Part shown: in pieces, positions 7,718-16,593 of the stretch | How the letters are laid out: every line of letters begins with the position of its first letter | Numbering within the stretch: the first letter of the stretch is position 1 | Source: JAJVID01 sp036565725 | Lineage (GTDB): Bacteria > Acidobacteriota > Blastocatellia > RBC074 | NCBI GenBank assembly: GCA_036565725.1 | Contig: DATCXQ010000281.1 | Span: 1-30,083 of the forward strand | Length of the DNA stretch: 30,083 nucleotides | Direction: 5' to 3' | Program-made: the position numbers and the translations under genes | Notes under the pieces: generated by a model | What the model was told of the DNA's origin: nothing | The model's input: only the letters and a program-made list of their open reading frames with translations | Database searches by the model: none

Positions 7718-8479
7718 ATGAACCCACTAATACAATTGATCGGCTTCGGATTGCTGGCGGCAACTGGAAATATAATCGGCGGTTTTTTAATCACCGGGTC
7801 ACGCGCAACCAGTCAGCGTATGCTCAGATATTTGATTGCGCTCGGAGCCGGTTTCATGCTCGCCGCAGTCTTTCTGGAGGTGATCCCTGAGATCGCCCTG
7901 CAATGGCAGGGGAGCCTAATAAAACCGATGGGCCTGACGCTGGCAGGCTATTTACTGATCCAATTCGTCGAACACACCATCGCGCCCCACTTCCATTTCG
8001 GCGAAGAGACGCATTCCGACGAAATGATGCGCCGTGGAGTGGCGACCACCGCGGTTATAGCGCTTTCGGTTCACACTTTCTTTGACGGCGTTGCGATCGC
8101 TTCGGGGCTGCTCACGAGTTTCCGGCTGGGATTACTTCTCTTCATAGCAATACTCTTGCACAAAATTCCCGAAGGCTTCACGGTGGCTTCAATCGCGCTT
8201 GCTTCGGGGCGCGGTAATCAGGCGGCGATGCGCGCGACCTCGCTGATCGCCGCCGCGACCTTCGCCGGAATAGTTCTGACATTCGCAGTGCAACCCGCTG
8301 TCAAATTCACGCTTCCCTTCTCGGCCGGCGTCACGCTCTACGTCGCCGCGTCCGACTTGATTCCAGAAGTTAATCGCAAAGGTCATAAAGGCGCCGACCT
8401 GGGCGCGTCTCTCCTGGTCTTCGCCGGCGCCGCAATCTTTTACCTGGCCCATCTGATGCTGCACGGCGTGCTTGACTGA
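7718..8479 (+). CDS. ZIP family divalent metal transporter
   Basis: ZIP proteins import Zn or other divalent metals across the inner membrane. The 253-residue protein is almost wholly hydrophobic with about eight predicted membrane spans. It carries the family metal-site motifs HTFFDGVAIASG in the fourth and HKIPEGFTVASIAL in the fifth core helix, plus SAGVTLYVAASDLIPEVN near the C-terminus. The loop FVEHTIAPHFHFGEETHSDE is short and histidine-rich, as in the variable metal-sensing loop. It diverges from mraZ and stands alone; the nearest downstream gene is separated by a perfect 64-nt palindrome. The ribosome site is weak (CGGGAA directly before ATG). The transported metal cannot be told from sequence. 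Confidence 0.9.
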   Translation: MNPLIQLIGFGLLAATGNIIGGFLITGSRATSQRMLRYLIALGAGFMLAAVFLEVIPEIALQWQGSLIKPMGLTLAGYLLIQFVEHTIAPHFHFGEETHSDEMMRRGVATTAVIALSVHTFFDGVAIASGLLTSFRLGLLLFIAILLHKIPEGFTVASIALASGRGNQAAMRATSLIAAATFAGIVLTFAVQPAVKFTLPFSAGVTLYVAASDLIPEVNRKGHKGADLGASLLVFAGAAIFYLAHLMLHGVLD

Positions 8480-8487
8480 GAGCCGAG

Positions 8488-8551
8488 ATAGGACTTATAG
8501 GACTCATGGGACTTATAGGGCTATAAGTCCCATGAGTCCTATAAGTCCTAT
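8488..8551. repeat. Perfect 64-nt palindrome (family A)
   Basis: Arms of 31 nt (8488-8518 and 8521-8551) are exact reverse complements around a 2-nt GG loop. The arms consist of three variants of AGGACT(T/C)AT. It almost fills the gap between the ZIP gene and the mutase gene and could fold as a very stable RNA hairpin, although it lacks a clear U-tract. Confidence 0.95.
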
Positions 8552-8584
8552 TTCAGGATGTTCCCGAGGATTTTGGAGAATTCT

Positions 8585-10271
<1,687 letters not shown>

Positions 10272-10273
<2 letters not shown>

Positions 10274-10343
10274 TCGCGGATCTTGGGTTGTGGATTGCGG
10301 GTCAGAGAAAAGGGAAGACCTCGGACGTCCCGCCAATCCACAA
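10272..10343. repeat. Degenerate family-C inverted repeat after the mutase gene
   Basis: TTGTGGATTGCGGG (10288-10301) pairs with CCCGCCAATCCACAA (10329-10343), with one extra base. The left side continues the GATCGCGGATC-type units seen in ftsI. It begins at the mutase stop codon. The rest of the 260-bp gap up to 10533 holds no gene that I can support. Confidence 0.6.
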
Positions 10344-10533
10344 ACGCCTGAAACCAGGACGGCCACGAAAACCTACGGTCAGATGTTCAAATTCAACGCT
10401 GTTTTGTGATGCCCGGAGGGCTGCGCTACAATCACTTTGATCTGCTGGAAATGAAATGCTGTTGCAGTTATTTTCGCGTCATTATTCAACGCATCCAAAA
10501 TTTTCCCGAGCTCATAATCGAAAGGAAATCTTT

Positions 10534-11949
10534 ATGAACAAAGCTCACTGCTTCCTGCGTGTGGCGCTGACGTTTGCGCTCGCGCTGTCAGGCGCTGTGG
10601 CTTACGGGCAGGGCGGACAGGAGCCGTCCTCACCGAAAAACGGGCCGAAAGAAGGCCCTCCGGCGGCGAAGCCCTCGCCCGGCAAGACGGTCAACGTCAA
10701 TTTTAAAGACGTGAAATTGAAGAACGGCCTGCGCGTGTTGCTCGTCGAAGACCACAGCGCGCCGGTCGTCTCCGTGGCCATCACCTTCGACGTCGGCTCG
10801 CGCAACGAGCGCAAGGGCCGCACGGGTTTCGCCCACCTCTTCGAGCACATGATGTTCACGGGCTCCGAGAACGTCGGCAGGAACGAATACTCGCTGTGGA
10901 TCGACACCAACGGCGGCTCGAACAACGCGACGACCAGCGAAGACCGCACGCTCTATTACGCCACCGTGCCGTCGAACCAGCTCGACATGATTCTCTTCCT
11001 CGAATCCGACCGCATCCGCGCGCTCGACGTGACGCAGGAGAGCCTCGACATCCAGCGCAAGGCCGTTCAAGAAGAGCGCCGGCTGCGCGTGGACAACGAG
11101 CCTTATGGCAAGACCGAGGAGAGGTTCCAGGAAGTGATGTTCGACAACTTCGCCTACAAACATTCTGTCATCGGCTCGATGGAAGACCTGAACGCGGCCA
11201 GCCTGCAGGACGTGAAAGAGTTCTTCCGAATTTATTATGCGCCGAACAACGCCGCGCTCGCCCTGGTCGGCGATTTCAAAGCCGACGAGGCGCTCGCCAA
11301 GATCAAAAAATATTTCGAGGGCATTCCGTCGCAGCCCGCGCCGCCGAAAGTCTCGACGACCGAGCCTGAACAGACCGCCGAGCGCCGCTTCGCGGAAGAA
11401 GACCCTTTTGCGCGTCTGACCCAGTTGCTGATCGGTTACAAGGGCGTCGTCTCCAACACGCCGGACGCCCACGCCCTTCAGGTTTTGAATTCGGCTCTGT
11501 CCGGTGGGCAAAGCTCCAGGCTCTACCAGAAACTGGTTAAGGAGAAGGAGCTGGTCACGAATGTTTTTGCGTTCCCGAGCCCGTTCCGCGGCGGCGGCTA
11601 TTACCAGATCACCGCGATGGTCGCGCCCGGCAAGAAGGTCGAGGACGTCGAAGCCGCGATAAACGAGGAGATCGAGCGGTTGCAGCGCGAACCCATCGCC
11701 GATTGGGAATTGGACAAGGCCAAGAACTCGGCGCGGCGCGGTTCGATTCAATCGCTCCAAAGCTCGCTCGGCACGGCGGTCCGGTTGAGCGAATACGCGG
11801 TCTTTTACAACGACCCGGGCCTGATCAACACGCAATTCCAGAAATTCGCCGCCATTACCAAAGCCGACGTGCAGCGCGTGGCGCAGAAGTATCTGAAGCC
11901 CGCCAACCGCACGGCCGCCGTTACAACCCCGGCGAAACAGCAGCCCTGA
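10534..11949 (+). CDS. M16 family zinc metallopeptidase, catalytic subunit (exported)
   Basis: Pitrilysin-type peptidase predicted to act outside the cytoplasm. The 471-residue product starts with a signal peptide (MNKAHCFLRVALTFALALSG, cleavage near AYG-QGG), then a low-complexity Pro/Lys linker. The zinc site HLFEH lies at residues 101-105, with the distal ligand fitting E181 in VQEERR, 76 residues on as in the family. SSRLYQKLVKEKELV in the second half is the usual M16 C-terminal substrate-contact region. The start is ATG 10534 with AAAGGA 7 nt upstream; an upstream in-frame start would hide the signal peptide. It is followed after 62 bp by a second M16 gene lacking the zinc site, so the two probably form a heterodimer. 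Confidence 0.92.
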   Translation: MNKAHCFLRVALTFALALSGAVAYGQGGQEPSSPKNGPKEGPPAAKPSPGKTVNVNFKDVKLKNGLRVLLVEDHSAPVVSVAITFDVGSRNERKGRTGFAHLFEHMMFTGSENVGRNEYSLWIDTNGGSNNATTSEDRTLYYATVPSNQLDMILFLESDRIRALDVTQESLDIQRKAVQEERRLRVDNEPYGKTEERFQEVMFDNFAYKHSVIGSMEDLNAASLQDVKEFFRIYYAPNNAALALVGDFKADEALAKIKKYFEGIPSQPAPPKVSTTEPEQTAERRFAEEDPFARLTQLLIGYKGVVSNTPDAHALQVLNSALSGGQSSRLYQKLVKEKELVTNVFAFPSPFRGGGYYQITAMVAPGKKVEDVEAAINEEIERLQREPIADWELDKAKNSARRGSIQSLQSSLGTAVRLSEYAVFYNDPGLINTQFQKFAAITKADVQRVAQKYLKPANRTAAVTTPAKQQP

Positions 11950-12000
11950 TAGGGCGTACAGGACCAATAGGGCCTCTAAGTCTTACAGGTCCTATTAATC
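11948..12000. repeat. Family-A repeat between the two M16 genes
   Basis: Degenerate ATAGGGC/AGGACCAATAGG and AGTCTTACAGGTCCTATT units form an imperfect inverted repeat. It overlaps the stop codon of the first M16 gene and ends just before the ribosome site AGAGGA of the second. Confidence 0.65.
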
Positions 12001-12011
12001 AGAGGAAAGCA

Positions 12012-13532
12012 ATGAAACAAATATCCGGAATGACGACGGCGCTGGCGCTCGCCCTGGCCGCGAGCGTCGCGCTGGCTCAACAGCCGCAGACGCTGAAAGG
12101 CGTGGTGATTAAGGGCAAGACGCCCATTAACAAGGAAGTTCTGAAAGTCGCGATGCCGAAGGCCTATGAAACGGAGCTCGGCAATGGGCTGCGAGTGATC
12201 GTTCTCGAAAACCACAAGCTGCCGACCTTCGCGATGCAGATGGTCGTCATGAGCGGCGGGCTGAGCGACCCGGCCGGTCAGCCTGGCGCGGCCCAATACG
12301 CCGCAGCCATGCTGCGCGAAGGGACGAAGACGCGATCGAGCAGGCAGATCGCCGAGGCGGTCGAATCGCTGGGCGCGACTCTCAACGCCGGCTCCGGCCT
12401 CTCGTCGCCGATCAGCCAGATCACGGCCGGCGGGCTGATCGAGAACTTCGATCAGATCATGGGATTGTTCGCCGACGTGATCCTGAATCCGAGCTTCCCT
12501 GCGGACGACCTGAACAAACTGAAGACCCGGGCCGCCGCGCAACTACGCGCCCAACGCTCACAGCCGGGATTCCTGGCCAACGAGATGTTTTTGAAAACGA
12601 TGTACGGCGCTCACCCGGCCAGCCGCGCCGCCCTGACGCCAGCGCAACTCCAGGGCATCACGCCGGATACGCTCAAGCAGTTTCACGCGGCGCACTACAG
12701 GCCGAACAACGCCATTTTCGCCATAGTCGGCGACGTCAACCCGTCCGAGATCGTGGCGAAACTGGAAAAGACTTTCGGGGGTCAGCAAGGCGGCGCCCAA
12801 CCTGGCGCCCAACATGGTTCATGGACGCGCGGGGACGTCCCGCGGCCGGACCTGCCCAAGATCAGTGAACCCGGCCAATCGAAGATCTACCTGATCGACC
12901 GCCCCGGGTCGGAACAGACCAACCTGATCCTCGGCAATCTTTCGATCGAACGCAACGACCCAGACTATTACGCCCTGGACGTGATGAACCAGGTTCTGGG
13001 CGGCGGGGCCAGCGCGCGGCTCTTCCTGAACCTACGTGAAGACAAGGGATATACCTATGGCGCGTACAGCGGATTCAATGCGGCTAAATACCGTGGCGTC
13101 TTCCGCGCGAGCACCGAAGTGCAGACCAAAGTCACCAAAGATTCGATGGACGAGCTGATCTACGAGTTCAAACGCATCCGCGACGAGAAGACGCCTGACG
13201 ACGAATTCGACCGCGCCAAACGCACGATCGTCGGCGGCTTCGCGATGCAGATCGAATCGCCGCAATCGCTGCTCGCCAACATCATCACGCAAAAAATCTA
13301 CAATCTCCCCGCCGATTATTGGGACGCCTACCCGCAAAAGATCGCCGCCGTGACGGCGGACGACGTTCAGCGCGTCGCGCGAAAATACCTCGACCTCGCG
13401 AAGCTGCAGATAGTCGCAGTCGGAGACGCCAAACAGATCGCCGACATGATGAAGCAGTTCGGCGGCGTCGAACTTTATGACACGGAAGGCAAGCCCCTAC
13501 AATCGCCTTCCTCAGAAGCGAAGACGAATTGA
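12012..13532 (+). CDS. M16 family peptidase-like protein, non-catalytic partner (exported)
   Basis: The 506-residue product has a signal peptide (MKQISGMTTALALALAASVALAQQ without the last residues) and the M16 two-domain fold signature ELGNGLRVIVLENHKLPTFA. At the zinc-site position, after GGLSDPAGQPG, it reads AAQYAAAML: the two histidines and the glutamate of HxxEH are all absent, so it should not bind zinc. It retains ARLFLNLREDKGYTYGAYS, the Arg/Tyr substrate-contact motif of the regulatory subunit. Known M16B heterodimers pair exactly such subunits, and the catalytic one is the preceding gene. The start is ATG 12012 with AGAGGA 5 nt upstream. Confidence 0.92.
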   Translation: MKQISGMTTALALALAASVALAQQPQTLKGVVIKGKTPINKEVLKVAMPKAYETELGNGLRVIVLENHKLPTFAMQMVVMSGGLSDPAGQPGAAQYAAAMLREGTKTRSSRQIAEAVESLGATLNAGSGLSSPISQITAGGLIENFDQIMGLFADVILNPSFPADDLNKLKTRAAAQLRAQRSQPGFLANEMFLKTMYGAHPASRAALTPAQLQGITPDTLKQFHAAHYRPNNAIFAIVGDVNPSEIVAKLEKTFGGQQGGAQPGAQHGSWTRGDVPRPDLPKISEPGQSKIYLIDRPGSEQTNLILGNLSIERNDPDYYALDVMNQVLGGGASARLFLNLREDKGYTYGAYSGFNAAKYRGVFRASTEVQTKVTKDSMDELIYEFKRIRDEKTPDDEFDRAKRTIVGGFAMQIESPQSLLANIITQKIYNLPADYWDAYPQKIAAVTADDVQRVARKYLDLAKLQIVAVGDAKQIADMMKQFGGVELYDTEGKPLQSPSSEAKTN

Positions 13533-13535
13533 AAT

Positions 13536-13568
13536 GGTGGTTAGTGGTTGGTGGTTGGTAGTTGGTAG
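13536..13568. repeat. Family-D repeat, left arm (GGTTGGTGGTTGG type)
   Basis: Tandem GGTTGGT/AGTTGGT units directly follow the stop codon of the second M16 gene. The inverse of this arm lies at 14026-14065, so the two bracket 13569-14025. Confidence 0.75.
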
Positions 13569-13579
13569 AAAGTCAACTA

Positions 13580-13612
13580 CTCCATCTAAACGCTAGCGCG
13601 TTGTAGATGGAG
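13580..13612. repeat. Bulged hairpin A
   Basis: CTCCATCTA-AACGC, loop TAGC, GCGTT-G-TAGATGGAG: a 9-bp outer and 5-bp inner stem with one extra base on the plus-strand 3' arm. The same plan, with the bulge at the same place, occurs at 13968-13998, at 29941-29979 and at the IS605 right end (28243-28277). Confidence 0.85.
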
Positions 13613-13967
13613 CTTGCAGTTCCAAGTTTCGTGTTCACGCCCGAAAGAACAGTCTTTCGAGAACGGACTGCTTAGGGCCGGTTGACCATCGGATTCGAGC
13701 GAATCCAGCGCGGCCCATCAACTTCCGGCATATAGCCGAAAGCGATAGCGTCGGGTACTTGGCATGCAGACTACCAAGCAACTTCAGAGATTTTATGTGG
13801 TCGAAGTTTTTCGGCCACAACCTCCTATCCCTGGTTCTCAAGGATCAGAAACTGTTTCTCTCCCTTGCGGGACGAGTGCCTTTGACCGGCGGCAATATAC
13901 CACAAGAGTCAACCGTGCGCGCGTCGAAGGGAAGAGCCCTTCAACTTGCGCACGGTCTCGATTTCCT
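13613..13967. other. Non-coding, hairpin-rich segment between hairpins A and B
   Basis: No convincing coding sequence; short frames on both strands lack ribosome sites and recognisable content. Several local inverted repeats are visible: CGAAAG/CTTTCG near 13642, GGGCCG/CGGCCC (about 13675-13714) enclosing GGATTC/GAATCC, CTTGG/CCAAG (about 13759-13780), GTGG-CGAA/TTCG-CCAC near 13800, and GTGCGC with GAAGGG pairing to CCCTTC and GCGCAC (about 13915-13953). The strand is not decidable by eye. It could be a structured RNA, cargo of a non-autonomous element, or decayed sequence. Confidence 0.45.
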
Positions 13968-13998
13968 CTCCATCCAAGCCTACCGGCTTTGGATGGAG
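13968..13998. repeat. Bulged hairpin B
   Basis: CTCCATCCA-AGCC, loop TACC, GGCT-T-TGGATGGAG: a 13-bp stem with one extra T at the junction of inner and outer stems on the 3' arm. The outer stem matches the hairpin at 29941-29979. Confidence 0.85.
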
Positions 13999-14025
13999 TA
14001 TCCATCGAGGGGAAAGATGAATTCT

Positions 14026-14065
14026 CACCACCAACCAACAACCAACAACCAACAACCACTACTAA
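14026..14065. repeat. Family-D repeat, right arm (CCAACAACCAACAACC type)
   Basis: Tandem CAACCAA units in inverse orientation to 13536-13568. The arm ends 2 nt before the ATG of the B12-binding subunit, so that gene has no purine-rich ribosome site. Confidence 0.75.
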
Positions 14066-14067
14066 TC

Positions 14068-14472
14068 ATGGCCGAAACCAAAATCAGAGTTCTGTTAGCC
14101 AAGCCCGGTCTCGACGGGCATGACCGCGGCGTCAAAGTCATCGCGCGCGCGCTACGCGACGCCGGGATGGAAGTGATCTACACCGGATTGCGCCAAACCC
14201 CGGAACAGATCGTCAACGCCGCCATGCAGGAGGACGTCGACATCGTCGGGCTTTCGATCCTGTCGGGCGCGCACATGACGATCTTCCCTCGCGTGGTCGA
14301 ATTGATGCGCGAAAAAGGGATTGACGACATGTTGCTGTTCGGCGGCGGCATCATCCCCGAAGACGACGTCCCTAAACTCAAGGAGGCCGGCGTCGGCGCG
14401 GTCTTCCTGCCCGGGGCTTCGACAGAAGACATAATCAAATACATCCGCGAGAGCGTGAAACCGCGCGACTGA
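14068..14472 (+). CDS. mcmA2: Methylmalonyl-CoA mutase small subunit, cobalamin-binding
   Basis: This subunit carries adenosylcobalamin for the split mutase whose catalytic subunit is at 8585-10273. The 134-residue protein is a stand-alone B12-binding domain. LLAKPGLDGHDRGVKVIARA contains the DxHxxG motif (D16, H18, G21) whose histidine replaces the lower axial ligand of cobalamin. VGLSILSGAHM and LFGGGIIPEDD follow at the expected places. The start is ATG 14068 (MAETKIRVLL); upstream in-frame codons run through repeat sequence and look non-coding. There is no visible ribosome site, since family-D repeat units reach to position 14065. The next gene starts 1 nt after the stop, implying coupling. 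It is separated from the large subunit by about 3.8 kb containing the M16 pair, which is unusual. Confidence 0.93.
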   Translation: MAETKIRVLLAKPGLDGHDRGVKVIARALRDAGMEVIYTGLRQTPEQIVNAAMQEDVDIVGLSILSGAHMTIFPRVVELMREKGIDDMLLFGGGIIPEDDVPKLKEAGVGAVFLPGASTEDIIKYIRESVKPRD

Positions 14473-14473
14473 G

Positions 14474-15436
14474 ATGATGCTTTCCGCTCAAGACATAATC
14501 GAAGCCGAATCTCGCATCCGCCCGCTGGCGCGCGAGACGCCCGTAGATCATTCTATTCATCTGAGCCGGCTTGGAGACGCCGGCGTCTACCTCAAACTCG
14601 AACACCTGCAACACACCGGCTCGTTCAAACTCCGTGGCGCGACGAACAAGATTCTCTCGCTCGACGACGGGCAATTGCGCCGAGGCGTGATCGCGGCCTC
14701 GACCGGCAATCACGGCATGGGCGTCTGTTACGCGGCCCGCCACGCGGGGACGGCTGCGACGATCTATCTCCCCCGCAACGTCTCGGAACAGAAACTGGCG
14801 GCGATCAAACAACTCGGCGGAGTCCCCGTCCTGTCCGCCGGCGATTGCCTCGAAGCGGAATACGCGGCGCGCGAGGCCGCCCGTAAATCGGGTCAGGTCT
14901 TCATCTCGCCATATAACGACCTTCAGGTCATCGCCGGTCAGGGCACAATCGGCCTTGAGATGTCGCGACAGATAGACCGGATTGACGCGGTCTTCGTCGC
15001 GGTCGGAGGGGGTGGATTGATCGCCGGAATCGCGGCTTATTTGAAATCGGTCAGCCCACACACGCGCGTCATCGGCTGCTGGCCCGAGAATGCGCGCGCT
15101 CTCTATGAATGCTTGCGCGCGGGCAGGATCATCGAAGTCCCGGAAGAGCCGACGATCTCGGAAAGCACCGCCGGCGGCCCTGAGGAAGGCTCCATCACTT
15201 TACCGCTCTGCCAACAATTGATTGACGATTACGCGCTGACCTCCGAAGCGGAAATCCGCGAGGCGATGAGACTGATCTTCGATAAAGAGCATTGGGTCAT
15301 CGAAGGCTCGGCGGGCGTCGCCGTCGCGGCTTACCTGAAAGAGCGCAAGAGATTCGCCGGTCAAAATGTCGCGATTATCCTTTGCGGACGCAACTTTTCT
15401 AACAAAACTTTTCTCGACTTTATTACGCCGCATTAA
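14474..15436 (+). CDS. PLP-dependent threonine/serine dehydratase-like enzyme
   Basis: Fold type II PLP enzyme, most likely threonine ammonia-lyase (threonine to 2-oxobutyrate plus ammonia). In the 320-residue protein the PLP lysine is K52 in HTGSFKLRGATNKI. The phosphate-binding glycine loop is VAVGGGGLIAGIA, and ASTGNHGMGVCYAA is the conserved cofactor-ring motif. There is no C-terminal ACT-like regulatory domain, so it resembles short catabolic TdcB-type or EutB-like enzymes rather than feedback-inhibited IlvA. It starts 1 nt after the B12 subunit stop (ATG 14474, or ATG 14477). The context suggests a route threonine, 2-oxobutyrate, propionyl-CoA, methylmalonyl-CoA, succinyl-CoA. Serine dehydratase or racemase activity cannot be excluded. 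Confidence 0.88.
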   Translation: MMLSAQDIIEAESRIRPLARETPVDHSIHLSRLGDAGVYLKLEHLQHTGSFKLRGATNKILSLDDGQLRRGVIAASTGNHGMGVCYAARHAGTAATIYLPRNVSEQKLAAIKQLGGVPVLSAGDCLEAEYAAREAARKSGQVFISPYNDLQVIAGQGTIGLEMSRQIDRIDAVFVAVGGGGLIAGIAAYLKSVSPHTRVIGCWPENARALYECLRAGRIIEVPEEPTISESTAGGPEEGSITLPLCQQLIDDYALTSEAEIREAMRLIFDKEHWVIEGSAGVAVAAYLKERKRFAGQNVAIILCGRNFSNKTFLDFITPH

Positions 15437-15480
15437 GTCTTAATCGGCGGTACCCCTAGAGCATATTGACCTTTAAGTCT

Positions 15481-15498
15481 CCCGCCCGACGCGGCGGG
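15481..15498 (+). promoter_or_regulatory. G+C-rich hairpin just upstream of a strong ribosome site
   Basis: CCCGCC and GGCGGG pair around a 6-nt loop and end 2 nt before the near-perfect ribosome site AAGGAGG (15501-15507). It may be a 5' UTR structure of the following gene; without a T-run it is not a convincing terminator. Confidence 0.35.
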
Positions 15499-15514
15499 CC
15501 AAGGAGGTAGGATA

Positions 15515-16102
15515 ATGAAGAGGTTCATGAATTGGTTTGTGATGGCGGCGCTGATTGCCGTCATAATCCCGGCGGCTGGCTTGGCGCAGGGACGACGGAA
15601 TGGCGTTAACGAGCGTCAGCGTAATCAGCAACAGCGGATTCGACAGGGCGTTCGCAGCGGCGAGTTGACCGGAGTTGAAGCGGCGAGGATTCAAAGACGG
15701 GAGTCGCAAATCAGGCTGAATGAGGCCCGGGCGCGTCGTTCCGGCGGCGAGTTCACTCCAGAGGAGCGGGCGCGAATCCAGGGCCAGTTGGATCGGTCGA
15801 GCCAGAAAATCTATCAGCAAAAGCACGACGCACAGGACCGCAATCCCAACAACAGCGTCAACGAACGCCAGCAGAATCAGCGAGAGCGGATTCGAGATGG
15901 CGTTCAAAGCGGCGAGTTGACCGGAGTTGAAGCGGCGAGGCTAAGAAGGCAGGACGCGCAGATCAGGCTGAACGAGGCCCGCGCGCGCCAGTCCGGCGGC
16001 GAGTTCACTCCGCAGGAGCGGGCGCGAATCCAGCGCCAGTTGAATCGGGAGAGTCGCCGCATCTATCGGCAGAAGCACGACGCCCAGGATCGTAATCCCT
16101 GA
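15515..16102 (+). CDS. Exported protein made of two tandem ~80-residue repeats, unknown function
   Basis: I do not recognise a named function. The 195-residue product has a signal peptide (MKRFMNWFVMAALIAVIIPA, cleavage near GLAQ-GRR). The rest is two near-identical units (about 28-110 and 111-195). Each runs VNERQxNQ, RIRxGVxSGELTGVEAAR, QIRLNEARAR, SGGEFTPxERARIQ and IYxQKHDAQDRNP. The units are charged, predicted all-helical and free of cysteine; SGELT and GEFTPxER each resemble a turn before a helix. The DNA repeats share long identical stretches, so the duplication looks recent or homogenised. The start is ATG 15515, with AAGGAGG 7 nt upstream, the strongest ribosome site in the window. 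Similar SGELT-containing exported proteins exist in other bacteria, but none that I know has an assigned role. Confidence 0.85.
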   Translation: MKRFMNWFVMAALIAVIIPAAGLAQGRRNGVNERQRNQQQRIRQGVRSGELTGVEAARIQRRESQIRLNEARARRSGGEFTPEERARIQGQLDRSSQKIYQQKHDAQDRNPNNSVNERQQNQRERIRDGVQSGELTGVEAARLRRQDAQIRLNEARARQSGGEFTPQERARIQRQLNRESRRIYRQKHDAQDRNP

Positions 16103-16132
16103 TCGGTAATCAACAAGCTTTCCGAAAAATCG

Positions 16133-16172
16133 GCCCGCGGATCAGGTGATCCGCGGGCTTGATTTTTATTTC
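16133..16172. terminator. Bidirectional rho-independent terminator
   Basis: GCCCGCGGATCA (16133-16144), loop GG, TGATCCGCGGGC (16147-16158): a perfect 12-bp stem followed on the plus strand by TTGATTTTTATTT. On the minus strand the stem is followed by CGATTTTTC. It serves both convergent genes that end on either side. Confidence 0.9.
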
Positions 16173-16582
16173 GGCATTTCAGGCGAGATGCTGGTGCGCA
16201 ATTCGGAGCGCAACTTTTCGATCTCGGTCAATTTGTCCTGAATGCGCTGGAACAACGCCGATTGCGCCTTGATTCCCTCTTCGACCAGGAACGCCGCGGC
16301 CTCGGCGCGGCTCCTGAAAACTCCAGCCGACACCAGCGTGTCCACCTTGTCAGATGATTCGTCGCTCAAACGGAGCAACACCGTCGTGTCGCGAACGTTG
16401 ATGGCGCGCTCGACCGCTTTGCTGAAGGTGTCGGGCACGCGGCTGAACAGGTCGCGCAGCGTCGAAGTGATTTCGTCAATAGTCTCTCCGGCGCGGCTGC
16501 CGGAGCCCTGCTGTCGATTCTGCGACGTCAGCGGACCGCCGGCGTCGTTCGGTTGATTCGGATCATTGTGATGTTCGCTCAT
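16166..16582 (-). CDS. Ribbon-helix-helix-like protein with C-terminal coiled coil
   Basis: Small 138-residue protein of unknown role. The first 45 residues are Asn/Gln/Gly-rich and look disordered. The middle part (about 60-115) contains VLLRLSDESSDKVDTLVSAG followed by VFRSRAEAAAFLVEEGIKA, which fits the strand-helix-helix pattern of ribbon-helix-helix DNA-binding domains. The end (FQRIQDKLTEIEKLRSELR) is a short coiled coil. The start is ATG 16582 (MSEHHNDPNQ), with AGGGG about 6 nt upstream. The longer frame from 16645 would translate a family-A repeat (LMGLMGLMNP) and is rejected. The gene follows the LemA-like gene by 63 bp and is probably cotranscribed. A DNA-binding role is inferred from pattern only. 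Confidence 0.75.
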   Translation of the reverse strand: MSEHHNDPNQPNDAGGPLTSQNRQQGSGSRAGETIDEITSTLRDLFSRVPDTFSKAVERAINVRDTTVLLRLSDESSDKVDTLVSAGVFRSRAEAAAFLVEEGIKAQSALFQRIQDKLTEIEKLRSELRTSISPEMPK

Positions 16583-16593
16583 AAAGCCCCTTT

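Noticed and set aside
7338..7721. 127-codon plus-strand frame across the mraZ promoter
   Set aside because: Covers the dcw promoter and operator boxes, overlaps mraZ and has no ribosome site or recognisable content.
10630..11967. 445-codon minus-strand frame opposite the first M16 gene
   Set aside because: Antisense shadow; the plus strand has a signal peptide and HxxEH site.
13635..13841. 68-codon minus-strand frame in the hairpin-rich segment
   Set aside because: No ribosome site, no recognised family, and it runs through several inverted repeats; non-coding is more likely.
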